The notes under the pieces were generated by a model. It was not told where the DNA came from, ran no database searches, and saw only the letters and a program-made list of their open reading frames with translations. A stretch of DNA of 64,000 nt, taken from assembly GCA_036023115.1 (NCBI GenBank), contig JAYKKT010000090.1, positions 29,409,501-29,473,500 of the forward strand. The letters run 5' to 3'. How positions within the stretch are numbered: position 1 is the stretch's first letter; each line of letters opens with the position of its first letter. Of this stretch, positions 23,617-37,747 are shown in pieces. The stretch comes from Brasenia schreberi (lineage: Eukaryota > Streptophyta > Magnoliopsida > Nymphaeales > Cabombaceae). Made by a program: the position numbers and the translations under genes.

Positions 23617-24298
23617 GATGAAAAAATTCTAGTGGCAAATGATGATATAAGAAATAGATGGAAAAACTATTTTTATAATCTTTTTAATGAAAATAAAGAT
23701 GTTAGTATTAGTTTAAGAGATTTAGCCAAGTCAGAAAAGTATATAAACCACAATTTCTACCGACGTATTCAAAAGAATGAAGTCAAAGAGGCTCTTAAAC
23801 ATATGAAGGGTGGTAAATCGGTAGGACCAGATAATATTCCTATAGAAGTTTGAAAAATACTAGGAGAAATAGGAATCACTTGGCTCACAAGACTATTTAA
23901 TGAAATATGGAAAAACCAAAAGATGCCCGAGGAATGGAGAGCAAGTACACTTATACCCATATATAAGAACAAAGGAGACATTCTGAATTGTGTGAATTAT
24001 CAAGGTATCAAGTTATTGAGCCATACTATGAAATTGTGGGAAAGAATTATCGAACGTAGGTTAAGACAAGTATCAAGTATAACAGATAACCAATTTGGAT
24101 TCATGCCAGGTAGATCTACTATTGAAGCGATTCACCTTTTGAGACGTCTTATGGAACATTTTAGAGCAAAAAAAAAAAAAGACATTCACATGATATTTAG
24201 TGATCTAGAAAAAGCTTATGATAGGGTACCAAGGGAGGTTCTTTAGAGAACCTTGGAAAAAAGAGGTATCCCATTGACATACATTAACCTTATAAGAG
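23617..24298 (+). mobile_element. RTE LINE RT fragment, truncated at both ends
   Basis: Closely matches 2795-3480 of the LINE at 2002-4443, including the same in-frame TGA (23851 against 3028) before the conserved RT block. It begins at gatgaaaaaattctagtggc, abutting the oppositely oriented fragment, and stops at 'aaccttataagag' without a 3' end or tail. An A-run expansion near 24168-24180 keeps or shifts the frame, and a TAG at 24244 replaces Trp. Confidence 0.85.
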
Positions 24299-25152
24299 GT
24301 TTTGACTGTCCTTTCGGCCTTGGAAACAAGTTATACTGATGGTTTTTGATGAGATGGATAAATTCTGCCTGATCTAGATCTATTCCGGTTTTTTGTCCCG
24401 ACGGAATTGATGTATTCCGGCTAATTATATTCTTGGCAGTGATATTCCGATAGTTCTTTTGTTGATTCCTATGGTTTGAACCGCTGCCGGAAACATTTCA
24501 ATTTGGCAGGACGGTGACTGATGAGAACGAAAAACTGTGCCTGATCGTTCGTTAAGCGGTACGATTTTTACAACAATGTTGAACATACCGGTCATTAGAC
24601 TCCGAAGGTGAGTATAAAGTGATTATTACTATAATTTGTTGACCTCTTGGAAGGTTAAATAGCCACATATAGGTGCTACTATATATAGCCCACGGTTATT
24701 TGCCTCACCAAACAATTTTGTTGGATCCACCATTGACTTAGATGGAAGGATAGACACAACTGGGTCCAAATGATCTACTTCAATCCAATTTACATTTGGA
24801 TTTTCTTGTTATAGGATCTCTAGTTCCATACTCACTTTAAATCGAAGTGAGGCATTTGCCTCACATAAAATTTGAATTTTTTTTTTATCCGCTATTGTAT
24901 ATATGGAAGTATAATTGCTTTATAGACGTGAAATATAAGTGCACCTTACCCGAAATACAAGTGTCCTCACCTCCAAAAGAGTCTAGCACCAAATTGATCA
25001 TATAATTTGGATAAGTTTTATATGTTCCTAGAGTTTTTGTCCTTTGACCTCCCCTTATGGCTCCTTATATATCTCAAACAGGGTTTGTATTGTGGAGAAT
25101 CCATGAGATTCACCCAACCCTTCTATATAGTAAATAAGGCATTGGTATGCTA
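24299..25152. other. Unassigned spacer
   Basis: No gene found. It contains short GC-richer segments (ccggtttttt, ctgccggaaac) with no match I recognise. Confidence 0.35.
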
Positions 25153-25387
25153 TAGACATGTCCAATTCCAGTTAGCCTGAAATTGTAACTGTTGATTTTA
25201 GGTTTAAAACCGATAATTTAAAAAAAATTATAAAACTTTTTCTAAAAAAATACTGGAACCGACTGCAACCGGAACCAAACAAGGGGAATCTCGGATCTGG
25301 GCCCAGTTCTGGTTCCAAGTCCAGCCTTTCCTGACCCGGTTCAGTTCCGGTTGGAACAGCCGAGCACATTAGAACCGGTCATGTCTA
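25153..25387. mobile_element. GGAACC-rich inverted-terminal-repeat element, copy 2
   Basis: Ends tagacatgtc and gtcatgtcta are inverted repeats (9 of 10 as read). Flanking octamers gtatgcta and gtctggtg match at 5 of 8. The interior carries ggaaccg/ggttccg hexamers and a central A/T-rich stretch. At 235 bp it is shorter than its relatives. Confidence 0.6.
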
Positions 25388-27812
<2,425 letters not shown>

Positions 27813-28183
27813 TAGACATGGCCAGTTCCAAACCAACTCGATAGTTTCAAACCAGTTCGAATCAATTGAAATCGGAATCGGGCGAAGAACTGAGGACCAC
27901 CTTGTTTAGTTCTAAATCCACCCTTTCATAGAACTAAAACCGTCTTGAAACAAAAACTGACAGTTTCAAACCATTGATTCCAATATTTCTTTAAACAAAA
28001 TAGTTTTTTTAAATTCCGAAGTTTTTAATATGTTCGTTGGTTCCTGACAGATTAAGACTTAAACTAGAACCAATACCGATGGTTCCAAAATAGTAACCAG
28101 AATTGGCCCTGGTTATATGGTTTCAGATTTCGGTATAATTGAAACCAATGATAACCTGGTTTGCTCAGAATCAGCCATGTTTA
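27813..28183. mobile_element. GGAACC-rich inverted-terminal-repeat element, copy 3
   Basis: Ends tagacatggc and gccatgttta are inverted repeats. Flanking octamers tgagtgta (27805-27812) and tgagtata (28184-28191) match at 7 of 8, the clearest 8-bp target duplication of the family. The interior has diverged GGAACC words around an A/T-rich centre. Confidence 0.7.
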
Positions 28184-28224
28184 TGAGTATATATATCATG
28201 TTTCTATCGAGAGAAACTCCGCTC

Positions 28225-28384
28225 ACATAAGGAATCACCCTTGCATGGCTGGTTCCGAGGGTTGCGTTAGGCTTCCGACAGCCAACGTGGAAATTATGGT
28301 AGGGCACATTGGATTCTACAAATTAGTAGAAACAAAAAGTCCATGTAGCAGACTCCATCTAGTATGAGAAAAGGCTTAATTGTT
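28225..28384 (+). mobile_element. Minimal RTE relic: leader joined to 3' end
   Basis: 'aatcacccttgcatggctgg' and 'gttgcgttaggcttccgac' match the leader of the LINE at 1-905 (read on its sense strand). About 40 bases later the family 3' end appears (tccatctagtatgagaaaag, then aattgtt). The whole coding region is missing. The last bases directly adjoin a plastid insert. Confidence 0.6.
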
Positions 28385-28603
28385 GGACTATTTATCTCAG
28401 AGGGGTCTACGTAAAATGCTGGGGAAACGTCAACGACTCTTGATTTATTTATCAAAGAAAAATAGAGTGCGTTATATAGAATTAATTCGTAAATTGGGTA
28501 TTCGGGAACCAAAGACTGGTTAATTTGGAAATTCGTTTGAATTATTCGGTTCATTAGATCTTTTTCGTTTCGGGAATTCATGGAATAATGAATTGGAATC
28601 GGA
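28385..28603 (+). pseudogene. Nuclear plastid insert carrying the 3' end of rps15
   Basis: The frame 28386-28523 encodes the C-terminal 45 residues of plastid ribosomal protein S15 ([19 protein letters not shown], then SKKNRVRY, ending REPKTG and a stop), followed by about 80 bp of plastid-like 3' flank. Without its N-terminal half and promoter it cannot function. Both junctions are sharp: LINE tail on the left, and on the right an 18-mer that is repeated 59 bases further on. Confidence 0.85.
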
Positions 28604-28678
28604 GATGAGCCAAGCACATCTCAGCTAAGGTCATTAACAGATCATGAACAAGCCAGGGACGAGATGAGCCAAGCACAT
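28602..28678. repeat. 18-bp direct repeat around a 41-bp spacer
   Basis: gagatgagccaagcacat occurs at 28602-28619 and 28661-28678, at the right border of the plastid insert. Confidence 0.85.
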
Positions 28679-29359
28679 TTTGTTTCCCAAAAGGAGAAAA
28701 GCAACAGCAGCGGGTCCATTCAACTCTCTCTCTCTCTCTCATATGTGCTAAAAAGGTTTAGGGTAGGGGGGCCTCCAGCAAGGGCTTGTGCCCTTTATTT
28801 GGGCTCTGTGATTGATTGTGTGAATACGATGAGTGAATTTGAAGAGCTGTGTTTTGATCATGTAGGGTACTACTCACTTTAAGTCGGAGTGCGGGGAGTC
28901 TTTCCTGCATTTTGTGACATTGTTGAGGAATGGGGCATGCAAGGTGGTAGCTTGGGCCCAGTTTCCTGTAAGATTTTGTGGGTTGCAGTCTTGTACATTT
29001 CTTTTGCCTGTCATTTATTTTAAGATTCTAATTTTGGAAGTTATAGAGAGAGATTTGTTGGTTGGTTAGTGGTAGTTGTGTAAGTGCATGCGCGCGTGCA
29101 AAGAGGAAGAGAGGATTCATAACGGGGGCTGCCATCCCACAACGCACTTCCCCATTTTGAATCATTTTAGTGTCTCTGCTTCTCTCAGGCTTCATCAGCC
29201 AGCAAATTCATTTTTAAGGTAAACGCAATAATTTTCATCATTACTCTCTCTCTTCACAAAGAAAACTTGAATAAGAACCAAGGGTTTAAAGTCATAATAC
29301 TGGCTATACATTCCTTTGATATGAGTTGATTTCATCGATCGACAATTTTATACATACAT

Positions 29360-29390
<31 letters not shown>

Positions 29391-29658
29391 GAATTATGAT
29401 CCATCTTCATTTGCTAAACATCTTTCGATACAAGCAACATTGCTGGACGTACTGATGACACGCTATAGTTTTAACATGCAGAGAATTGGTATTTGTTGTA
29501 GGAATCAAAGGAGATAACCAGCGTGATTTAATTCCCGCTCCCTCTTTGATCAAACGTATCTCTTCCATCATCATCATTATATGACCAAAATCATCACCAT
29601 TCCCTCACCCTAAAAACTGGAAGAGGGGCATCGCACCGTCCCCCCTCCTCGTCTCTCT
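28679..29658. other. Upstream region of the AdoMetDC-like gene
   Basis: No exon recognised. CT runs near 28723-28739 and 29697-29717, a TA run at about 29361-29386. Confidence 0.4.
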
Positions 29659-29667
29659 CTATAAGTA
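29659..29667 (+). promoter_or_regulatory. Possible TATA box of the AdoMetDC-like gene
   Basis: ctataagta lies 54 bases before the ATG at 29721, at the end of a pyrimidine-rich stretch. Suggestive only. Confidence 0.35.
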
Positions 29668-29720
29668 CCATCCCACATAGCTCTCATGCACACCCCCAAC
29701 AATCTCTCTCTCTCTCCAAG

Positions 29721-30707
29721 ATGGCGGCTACTGGGTTTGAAGGCTTTGAGAGATCCACTTCTCCGGTGAGTCCACTGCCGGACTCCGACAGCTCGACAAC
29801 CGAGCTATTGAAGAAATCCTTGATGCAGCCCAGTGCACCATAGTGTACGGCATCAGAAACAGGCATTTCGACGCCTACGTCTTGTCGGAATCCTCACTCT
29901 TTATCTATCCAAAGAAGATAATTGTCAAGATCTGTGGCACAACCCAGCTGCTCAAGGCCATACCCACCTTGTTAACCCACACACCCAAGCTAAGCTTAAA
30001 CGTTACATTTTGTAGATATACAAGGGGAACCTTTATTTTCCCAAAGATGCAACCATACCCACATACAAGTTTTGATGAAGAGATATCATATTTAAACCAA
30101 AGTTTACCATCAAATTTATGTGATGTAAAAACCAGTGTTATGTGCACCAAGACCAGCCAATTTTGGCACGTCTATAGAGCTAGTGACCCAAGTGTGGCAC
30201 AAGTTGGTTCAATCTACACCATAGAAGTGTGCATGACCGAGCTCGATCGCGAGAGAGCTCGTAAGTTTTACCGGCGTGGTGATGCGCGTTCCGGCGATGC
30301 CGCAGGAAAGGAAATGACACTTGAAACTGGGATTAGAGGAATACGTCACGGCAATTTTCTGTGATTATGCATTTGATCCATGTGGGTACTCTATGAACAG
30401 TATGGAAGGCTCTCGATATTCAACCATTCATGTGACGCCGGAAGATGGTTATAGTTATGCGAGCTTCGAGTGTGTCGGCCAGGAGGAGGGCGGCGGGGTG
30501 GCGGAGGAATTGGAGAAGGTAGTGGAAGTGTTCAGGCCCGCAGCTTTGTCGGTGACAGTGACCGCCGCAAGCAGCCGGAGCCGGGTATGGAAGCAGGTGG
30601 TGTCAGCCATCGAGGCGGCGGGTTTGGAGAGGCATAGCTTCAGCAAGGTGGATTTTCCGGCCGCCGGAACTGTTGTTTTTAGGCATTTGGTGGCCTTTCT
30701 TGATTAG
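29721..30707 (+). pseudogene. S-adenosylmethionine decarboxylase (AdoMetDC4-like), two frameshifts
   Basis: AdoMetDC makes decarboxylated AdoMet for spermidine and spermine synthesis; the proenzyme cuts itself at Glu-Ser to form a pyruvoyl cofactor. The ATG frame gives GFEGFER, then runs out of frame. From about 29780 another frame gives GLRQLD, AYVLSESSLF (the processing site is intact, near 29875-29905), CGTTQLLKAIP, YTRGTFIFP and EVCMTELDRERAR, ending at a TGA at 30362. The C-terminal part (DPCGYSMNSMEG, STIHVTPEDGYSYASFE) is back in the ATG frame and ends at 30707. The two shifts therefore compensate, about 590 bases apart. The first removes the conserved Arg-Leu-Glu after GFEGFE. The body resembles AdoMetDC4 (BUD2) more than AdoMetDC1/2. 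The gene is intronless in the coding part, as is usual for this family. It may be a recent pseudogene or carry two sequence errors. Confidence 0.85.
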
Positions 30708-32607
30708 GGAACTGCAGTACAAATGGAAGTGGTGCGTGGTCGGATTGCGAGTTGTGGAGGACATGTGGTGGCTCCCACTCACTCCTCTTAGTGGTGCTAC
30801 AGAGAGAGAGAGAGAGAGAAATGAAAATATGACACAATAGAGAAATATGCTCTTGTATTGTGCCTAAAAACCCAAAAAGGATAGTTTTGGTATCAAAAGA
30901 TCTATATTTTCTTTTTTTTGATATATATATATATATATTATAAGAATGAGAGGATCATCCATCTTAGTCGTTTAATTGTTCTTGATGCAAGAATCGTACT
31001 GTTTTTATATACTTGTACTCTTAGAAATTCAAACAAATATCTAAAGAATTTCTAAAGATTTCAAATTTAAAACCAAAAGTGTCTACCTATCACCTTTAAA
31101 GTATTATAAAATGTTAAAGTAAATCCAAACAAATCTCAATCTATATCTTAAGTAAATCCAAACAAATCTCAATCTATGATCTTTGGTGCTATCATCTTTG
31201 GTAATGTGTTAAGGACTGATTGAAAGATAATATTATTATACTGATACTATCAAAAAGCAATAATCAAATCGAATATAAGACAATAATTGGTGAACAAGAT
31301 TCAATCATTTTATATATATATATATATAACTTAATAAGCTAGGTCATACTCGATCAGAACTCTTTCTGGCACAGAAAAATCGAGAAAACTTTACTTAAAT
31401 TTATAGGGGAGGTAGATGCAAACCCAGAGTATTGAACGCATGACTTTTGACTTATGAGTCGACGCCCTGGACGCGTGAACTTGTTGTGTGGGAAACTTCG
31501 TTGTTAAACACAACCATGATATTTGTGCCTGGTGCAAGAAGCCGAAATTTCTCTGCTCAGACGTTCCGCATAAAACTAAGCCCATGCAAAATCATCCAAA
31601 GAATATGGACGTGATTCAGACATTTTTCGCAAGACAAAAAGCACATGAAACTGTTCAGAGCGGGGTGAACTATGTATCAAAAAGCCACAAATACAACCGT
31701 GGGCTATAGTTTTCAGAATATCCAAACCTCCGGACATGGATTTGCCACTGGACGTGAACGGATCAAATTCATATTGGATATGGGTTTACCTACCCAATAA
31801 ATTCGACAGTAGGTTCAGTGTGCTTGCATCTATTTTCAGTCTTTTAGATACGGTTAGCAGCATACTTATTCTCATAGTTTTATGTAGACATGACCAGTTT
31901 TGATCCAGTTCGAGGGTTTCAATAACCAGAACAAGAACTGACTGACTGGAACTAGAATCTATCAAACCAGAGGACGACCTGGTTCATGGAACTGGAACCA
32001 AGTCAAAACTAAAACGGGTGGTTCAAAACCACCTGTTCCATTTTCTATTTTTTCTTAAACTTCAATTGTTTTAATGATTTTTTCTGATTCTGAGCGGTTT
32101 AAGACTCAAACCATGATCCACTAGCAGCACTCCAGATTGTCAGCTAGGAAGTCGATGGTCGTCCGCATGCATGACAACCATTTAGTTGGAATAGCTCACA
32201 AAGGGTTGATTGGGAGTTGATTTCACCGAACCTAATGATCCTTGGTTTCGAGTTTGGTTTCAGTTTTGATTTCACCGGTTCTAGATTCAACAGGTTCCTG
32301 ATCCACTTTAGTTCTGATTGAAAACTCCGGCACGGCCCGCGTATGGCTTTGTTTGCCAATCCATTTCATCTGATTGGTTTCAAGAGGAGAGAATTCTCCG
32401 GAAAGTTTTCCCAATGGTGTGTCGGATTCCGTTGACAAAAGGATAATGGGCATGTTTAATCGGATTTATCCAGGGTAAGGAGCAGTGAGTTTAATTCCTG
32501 GTGTTAGGAAACAAACAGCAACGAAGGCACGGGTTTCTTCCCTCGTGGAAGGCGCTCAAACCTCCTGCAAGCAAGCTGAGATACCAACTTGAGAGAGAGA
32601 GAGAGAG
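30708..32607. other. Intergenic DNA with decayed GGAACC-type repeats
   Basis: A 31-bp near-tandem 'aagtaaatccaaacaaatct' pair at about 31119 and 31150. A tagacatgacc start at about 31885 and gaaccag/ggttc words to about 32310 suggest another decayed element of the 16979 family without clear ends. Confidence 0.4.
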
Positions 32608-32704
32608 ATGGTTAAACCTCTTCCCGTTTTCGTTGTAGCGGTCGTTCTACTGATGGTTCAATTGGAGGAAATCAATTCCCAAACTTCTTCCTGTTCGATC
32701 ACAG
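32608..32704 (+). CDS. Possible first exon of a small secreted protein
   Basis: The ATG at 32608 follows a GA run. It encodes a short basic start, then a hydrophobic stretch (VFVVAVVLLMV) and EEINSQTSSC, a good signal peptide with a cysteine after the likely cleavage site. A possible donor (cag|gtctcc) ends the exon at 32704, phase 1. No partner exon is recognised; the LINE at 32922 would lie in the following intron. This could be the start of a cysteine-rich peptide gene or chance. Confidence 0.3.
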
Positions 32705-32903
32705 GTCTCCTGCCCTCTTTCTCTCTCTCTCTAACACACATACACAAACGCAAAACTTGTGTGTTAAATGTAGGAAAGGAAAGATCTCCTGCACTACAAG
32801 GGGTTGGAGAAAATGAGTGAAACTTGTGTCTTTTGTTAGCATCGCTACCTTATCTATCCTTGTTGGTGGGTTTCGACTGAAATAATAAAAGCCCTCTTCC
32901 TGT

Positions 32904-32921
32904 GCAAGCTTAAATTTCTTG
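32904..32921. repeat. Target-site duplication, left, of LINE 32922-34562
   Basis: gcaagcttaaatttcttg, 17 of 18 identical to 34563-34580. Confidence 0.88.
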
Positions 32922-34562
32922 CAACAACAACAACAACTAAGCCTTTTTTCCATTCTAGACGGGGTCGGCTACATGAATTCTTTGTTTCCACATATCCCTA
33001 TCTTGTGCCATGTTAGTAGTTAACTCCTAATAAGCTAGATCATTATTTATTGTTTCTTTCCAACACTTTTGTGGTCGTCCTCTACCTCTTTTAATACTTT
33101 CCAAATTTAGTTTTTCTAACCTTCTTAAAGGTTCTTCTTTTGATCTTCTTTCTATATGTCCAAACCATCTGAAATGATGTTCTCTCATTTTATCTTCTAT
33201 TGGTGTCACTCCTACTTTGTTTCTAATAACCTCATTATGTATATGGTCTTTTCTTGTATGACCACTCATCCATCTCAACATCTTCATTTCTATCACAGAC
33301 ATCTTTTGTACATGTTGATGATTAACTGCCCAACACTCAGAACCATAAAACATGACAGGCCTAATTGCTGCTCTATAATATTTACCTTTTAATTTTAAAG
33401 GTATCTTCTTATCACAAAGAATACCTTATCCTCCTCTCCATTTTAACCAACCAGCATTAATTCTATGCGTAACATCTCCATCAATTCTTCCATCACTCTG
33501 AAAAATTGACCCTAGGTATTTCAAACTTTCCTTCTGAGGAATGCAATATGTGCCTATTTTAATTTCTATGTCTTTTGAAGTAACCAAATGATCAAACTTA
33601 CATTCCATATATTCTGTCTTTGTTCTACTAAGTCGGAGGCCTTTGCTTTCTAATGTTTCTCTCCATAGTTCCAATTTTCTATTAACTTTTTCCTTAGACT
33701 CCTCCACTAATACAATGTCATCTGCAAATAACATACACCAAGGTACTTCATCTTGAATATGTTTTGTTAACTCATTCATCACCATTATAAATAAGTATGG
33801 GCTTAAAGTTGATCCTTGATGTAACCCAATATTAACTTCAAAGAAGTCTGTCGTTACTTCATGAGTCCCCACACATGTTTTTGCACCATCATACATGTCT
33901 CTTATAAGGTTAATATATGTCAATGGGATACCTCTTTTTTCCAAAGTTCTCCAAAGAACCTCCCTTGGTACCCTATCATAAGCTTTTTCTATATCAATAA
34001 ATATCATGTGAAGGTCTTTCTTTTTTGCTCTAAAATGTTCCATAAGACATCTCAAAAGGTGAATCGCTTCAATAGTAGATCTGCCTGGCATGAACCCAAA
34101 TTGGTTCTCTGTTGTACTTGATACTTGTCTTAACCTATGTTTGATAATTCTTTCCCATAATTTCATAGTATGACTCATTAACTTGATAGCTCGATAATTC
34201 ACACAATTTTGAATGTCTCCCTTGTTCTTATATATGGGTATAAGTGTACTTGCTCTCCATTCCTCGGGCATCTTTTGGTTTTTCCATATTTCATTAAATA
34301 GTCTTGTGAGCCAAGTGATTCCTATTTCTCTTAGTATTTTCCAAACTTCTATAGGAATATTATCTGGTCCTACCGATTTACCACCCTTCATATGTTTAAG
34401 AGCATCTTTGACTTCATTCTTTTGAATACGTCGGTAGAAATTGTGGTTTATATACTTTTCTGACTTGGCTAAATCTCCTAAACTAATACTAACATCTTTA
34501 TTTTCATTAAAAAGATTATAAAAATAGTTTTTCCATCTATTTCTTAAAATTGTGGTTTAAGA
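32922..34562 (-). mobile_element. RTE LINE, 5'-truncated, least damaged RT in the window
   Basis: Minus strand, with a (CAACAA)n tail at the left (3') end, the family 3' end near 32956-32990, and then the RT region up to about 34546. The last 13 bases before the right target duplication (aaattgtggttta, 34547-34559) are not the expected LINE sequence but copy 34438-34450 of the same element, a templated filler at the 5' junction. An 18-bp target duplication with one mismatch flanks it. Confidence 0.9.
33426..34391 (-). pseudogene. RTE LINE reverse transcriptase, long open frame
   Basis: 321 codons from a Met at 34391; the frame is open upstream to the truncation near 34546. Motifs in order: [11 protein letters not shown] (the Trp that is a stop in two other copies), [40 protein letters not shown], and the catalytic FADD within [15 protein letters not shown] frameshift near 33425 separates it from the C-terminal part (33353-33027, ending with FRWFGHIERR and GRGRPQKCW). 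It lacks the endonuclease because of the 5' truncation, so it cannot move by itself. Confidence 0.85.
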
Positions 34563-34580
34563 GCAAGCTTCAATTTCTTG
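34563..34580. repeat. Target-site duplication, right, of LINE 32922-34562
   Basis: gcaagcttcaatttcttg, one mismatch to 32904-32921. Confidence 0.88.
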
Positions 34581-36657
34581 GTTGTGGTAAAATTCTTGTT
34601 TCTTATTGGATGCCTCATAGGATAGGAGATACTTCGAGATATGATGGTATTTATGCGTCTATGATGATTTTTGAGTTGATAATAATGTATGATGAAGTGA
34701 CCGGGTCCCAGGATGTTAGCTCTGTTCATGGAGACTTTCATGATCACTTAGCTAGTATGGTCTTGTCAACAACTTGGAAAACTTTTGCACGGTTAAGTGT
34801 TTGATGCATACATGGAAGTCTAAGGTGTGCTTGTATAATTCTTTAAGAAATTTGAAGCATTTCGTCTTGTTTTATATGTACCAACGCATTCAGATTCTCG
34901 TGTCACCGATTCTTGGGAGTTATTGGATTGGTACCTCCATTTAAGATGATTTACTTAACAAGACGTTCTTTGTGAAAAAATTATCTGAATTAATATTGAT
35001 GATGCCTCCATATTGTGGATTGCATGCTTGAAAGTGAAATTAATTTGTTAATCTTGAAAATATTATGTTTTCTTTTTGTAAATTTTTTTATTTGAATGAC
35101 ATAAGGTGCAGTGGTATCTATGTTGTGGATTGGATGCTGAAATGAATAGCAAACTTATTGGATGACTTTAACTTTTCATTTTTTTAATCTTAAGTGGCAG
35201 TTAACCGCTTAGAGGGTCGGTCGCATTAGAAGCACTAAACACTATTGACAAAGTATATTTGCGTAAAATACGTGATGCTTAGTGCCCCTGACATATTTCC
35301 CCTAATTGTTCCTGCTGATTCTTGAGGCTAAGCTAAGTGCTGATATGTAGTTCTCAAGAAGCCTGCTATTGGTTGATAGAGTTTCATTTATAAAGATTGT
35401 CTTATTTATGGTTTAACAACATATTATGATACAATATGTGATACGGGTGTATCGATACGATTAATGTACCTGTATCGCAAAAATGTTTTTATCACACCAT
35501 ATCGGGGCATATCGTATGATATGATGCGATACAAGCACCGCGTTGTACGACACGCCCCATATTGTATGACTACAATACAGTTTAAATTTCAAAATTTTCG
35601 ATACACTATGTACAACATTGATTTCAACATCCATCTATAATTACTCAACTTGATTACATCCACCAAAGTTAATTGTTTGTTTAACTTAAAAACAGATGGG
35701 TGAATAAATTCTGTCTGAAGCCTCGGGGCAACTAACATCTTAGTCAGGAATACTGGTTAATTGAATAAATTCTGTCTGATTAATGCAGGTTTGGAATTCA
35801 GATGACACAACTGATCTACAGGTCTTGGTTGTGATATCACGTCCACCCGTGAAAGTGTTGGTGTTTATTCATGTACTCCTGTATTTAATAATTCACGCTG
35901 AGCTTCTTGTGGATTCTGTTTGACTGTTATGTAGATGCATGATTTGATTCTGTTGAATATTGTCCTTTATGTAAGAAATCATTTTCTTGATTCTATACTG
36001 AATTGGTCCAGAATCCGAAAGTCGTGCTTGGCGTATGGTTCATCAAATAAATGCTGTTTAACTAAAGGGTGTATCTTCCATGTAGGTTCATATATGAAGA
36101 TTGGTCTATGCCTCATACTGCAGCCAGGTTGAAATTCCCTACTATTGGGACGAGGAATGTCTCCAGGCACCTAAGGATGAAAGGAAAGATGAATTATGAT
36201 GTTCACATTCTTGACAAAATTTGTGATTCCAGTATCTAATACAATGTTGTTGTACCTGGAAATTTTTAAATATGTCGTGTCCATCTACCATACTGCTTTG
36301 CCTCCGTTCAATTTGTCTGACATTGATGGAAGCTTCACTCATATAGTTTAGAGTGAATAACTATGAAGAGGCTGCAGGCTCAGGATTGGCTCTTGTCTGC
36401 CTTAAACCTCTCTCTCTCTATGTATCACATAAAAATAGAAAACCATAAGAAACCAATCATCTCCTCATCGATCAATGATAGAGATTTGAATTAAAAGTAC
36501 TATTTGCATTTTTGTAGTTTGCATTTAATGTATGATGTGTATAAATATTTTTTGTTTTATCATCTCAATCGCTTATCTCAAAGATCGAATGGGTGTGATG
36601 GGTTTCTTGTGGTTCTCTTATTTCTATTTTCATTGGGTTTTTTAAATCTAAGCTTTC

Positions 36658-36781
<124 letters not shown>

Positions 36782-37638
36782 ACATATGCTTAATTTTCAA
36801 AATTTTAACTACCTAATTTTTAAATTTTCAATCTTGTTAATCTTATAAATGTTTTGTGGTTGGATTTGAACACAAGGATTCCCATACCCACCTGTTATCC
36901 AAATGAAAAGAAAAAGGCTCAACCTTCTGCCAATCCCCGCGGACAACCATGAATCCAGTCGCAAAATTGATGTGGTTATAGTATGAGGCAGGACATGGCT
37001 ATTCCAGGCGGTGGTCTGTCGCATTGCCATCCCTAGGTTCAAATTTAGAAAACCAAAAAAGAAAACAAAGATTTCAACTAGCTAAACGGGAATAGGATAA
37101 AATTTACTCAATCATATTAAAACCAGAATTACTATCGGTAATCAAGTAAAAAACAGGGTTATACTTGGAACTGAGGCTCACATTCGAGGTGAACTGGGCC
37201 TATAGTTCTAATTTCGTAGGCCTCGTAATGAAACAATAGATTAAAGTCCAATCATCCATGAATATGATTATCAAACCTAGAGAGAGAGAGAGAAAGAGAG
37301 AGAGCTGCTACGAGGTTCACTGGTGGTCATTCCAGTTAACAAACGAACGATTTGAATATCTATTGATTTAGTTGTTAATTGCAGAATTAATCATTGAGAC
37401 CTTTGCTTCATAGATGTCAATCTTGGACCTATGAATGGGAGCTTCCGGACAATAAAGAAAAAAAAGTGACAGACGAAAAGAAAAGTGGCTTAGACAAAAT
37501 GTATTGGTTCTTTATTATCTTTTTCGTCTTCTTCAACAGCAAAATGACCAGTCAGTTTAGTGAGGAACCTTTTTCTTGGTTTCTTCTATTTTGAATTTAT
37601 TTATTTACTACTAATTCTGAGCATCCGGATAAGCGATA

Positions 37639-37747
<109 letters not shown>

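Noticed and set aside
34600..36180. Protein-like stretches near 34680-34801 and 36073-36175 with nearby splice-like signals
   Set aside because: No recognisable domain and no consistent exon chain; left as spacer.
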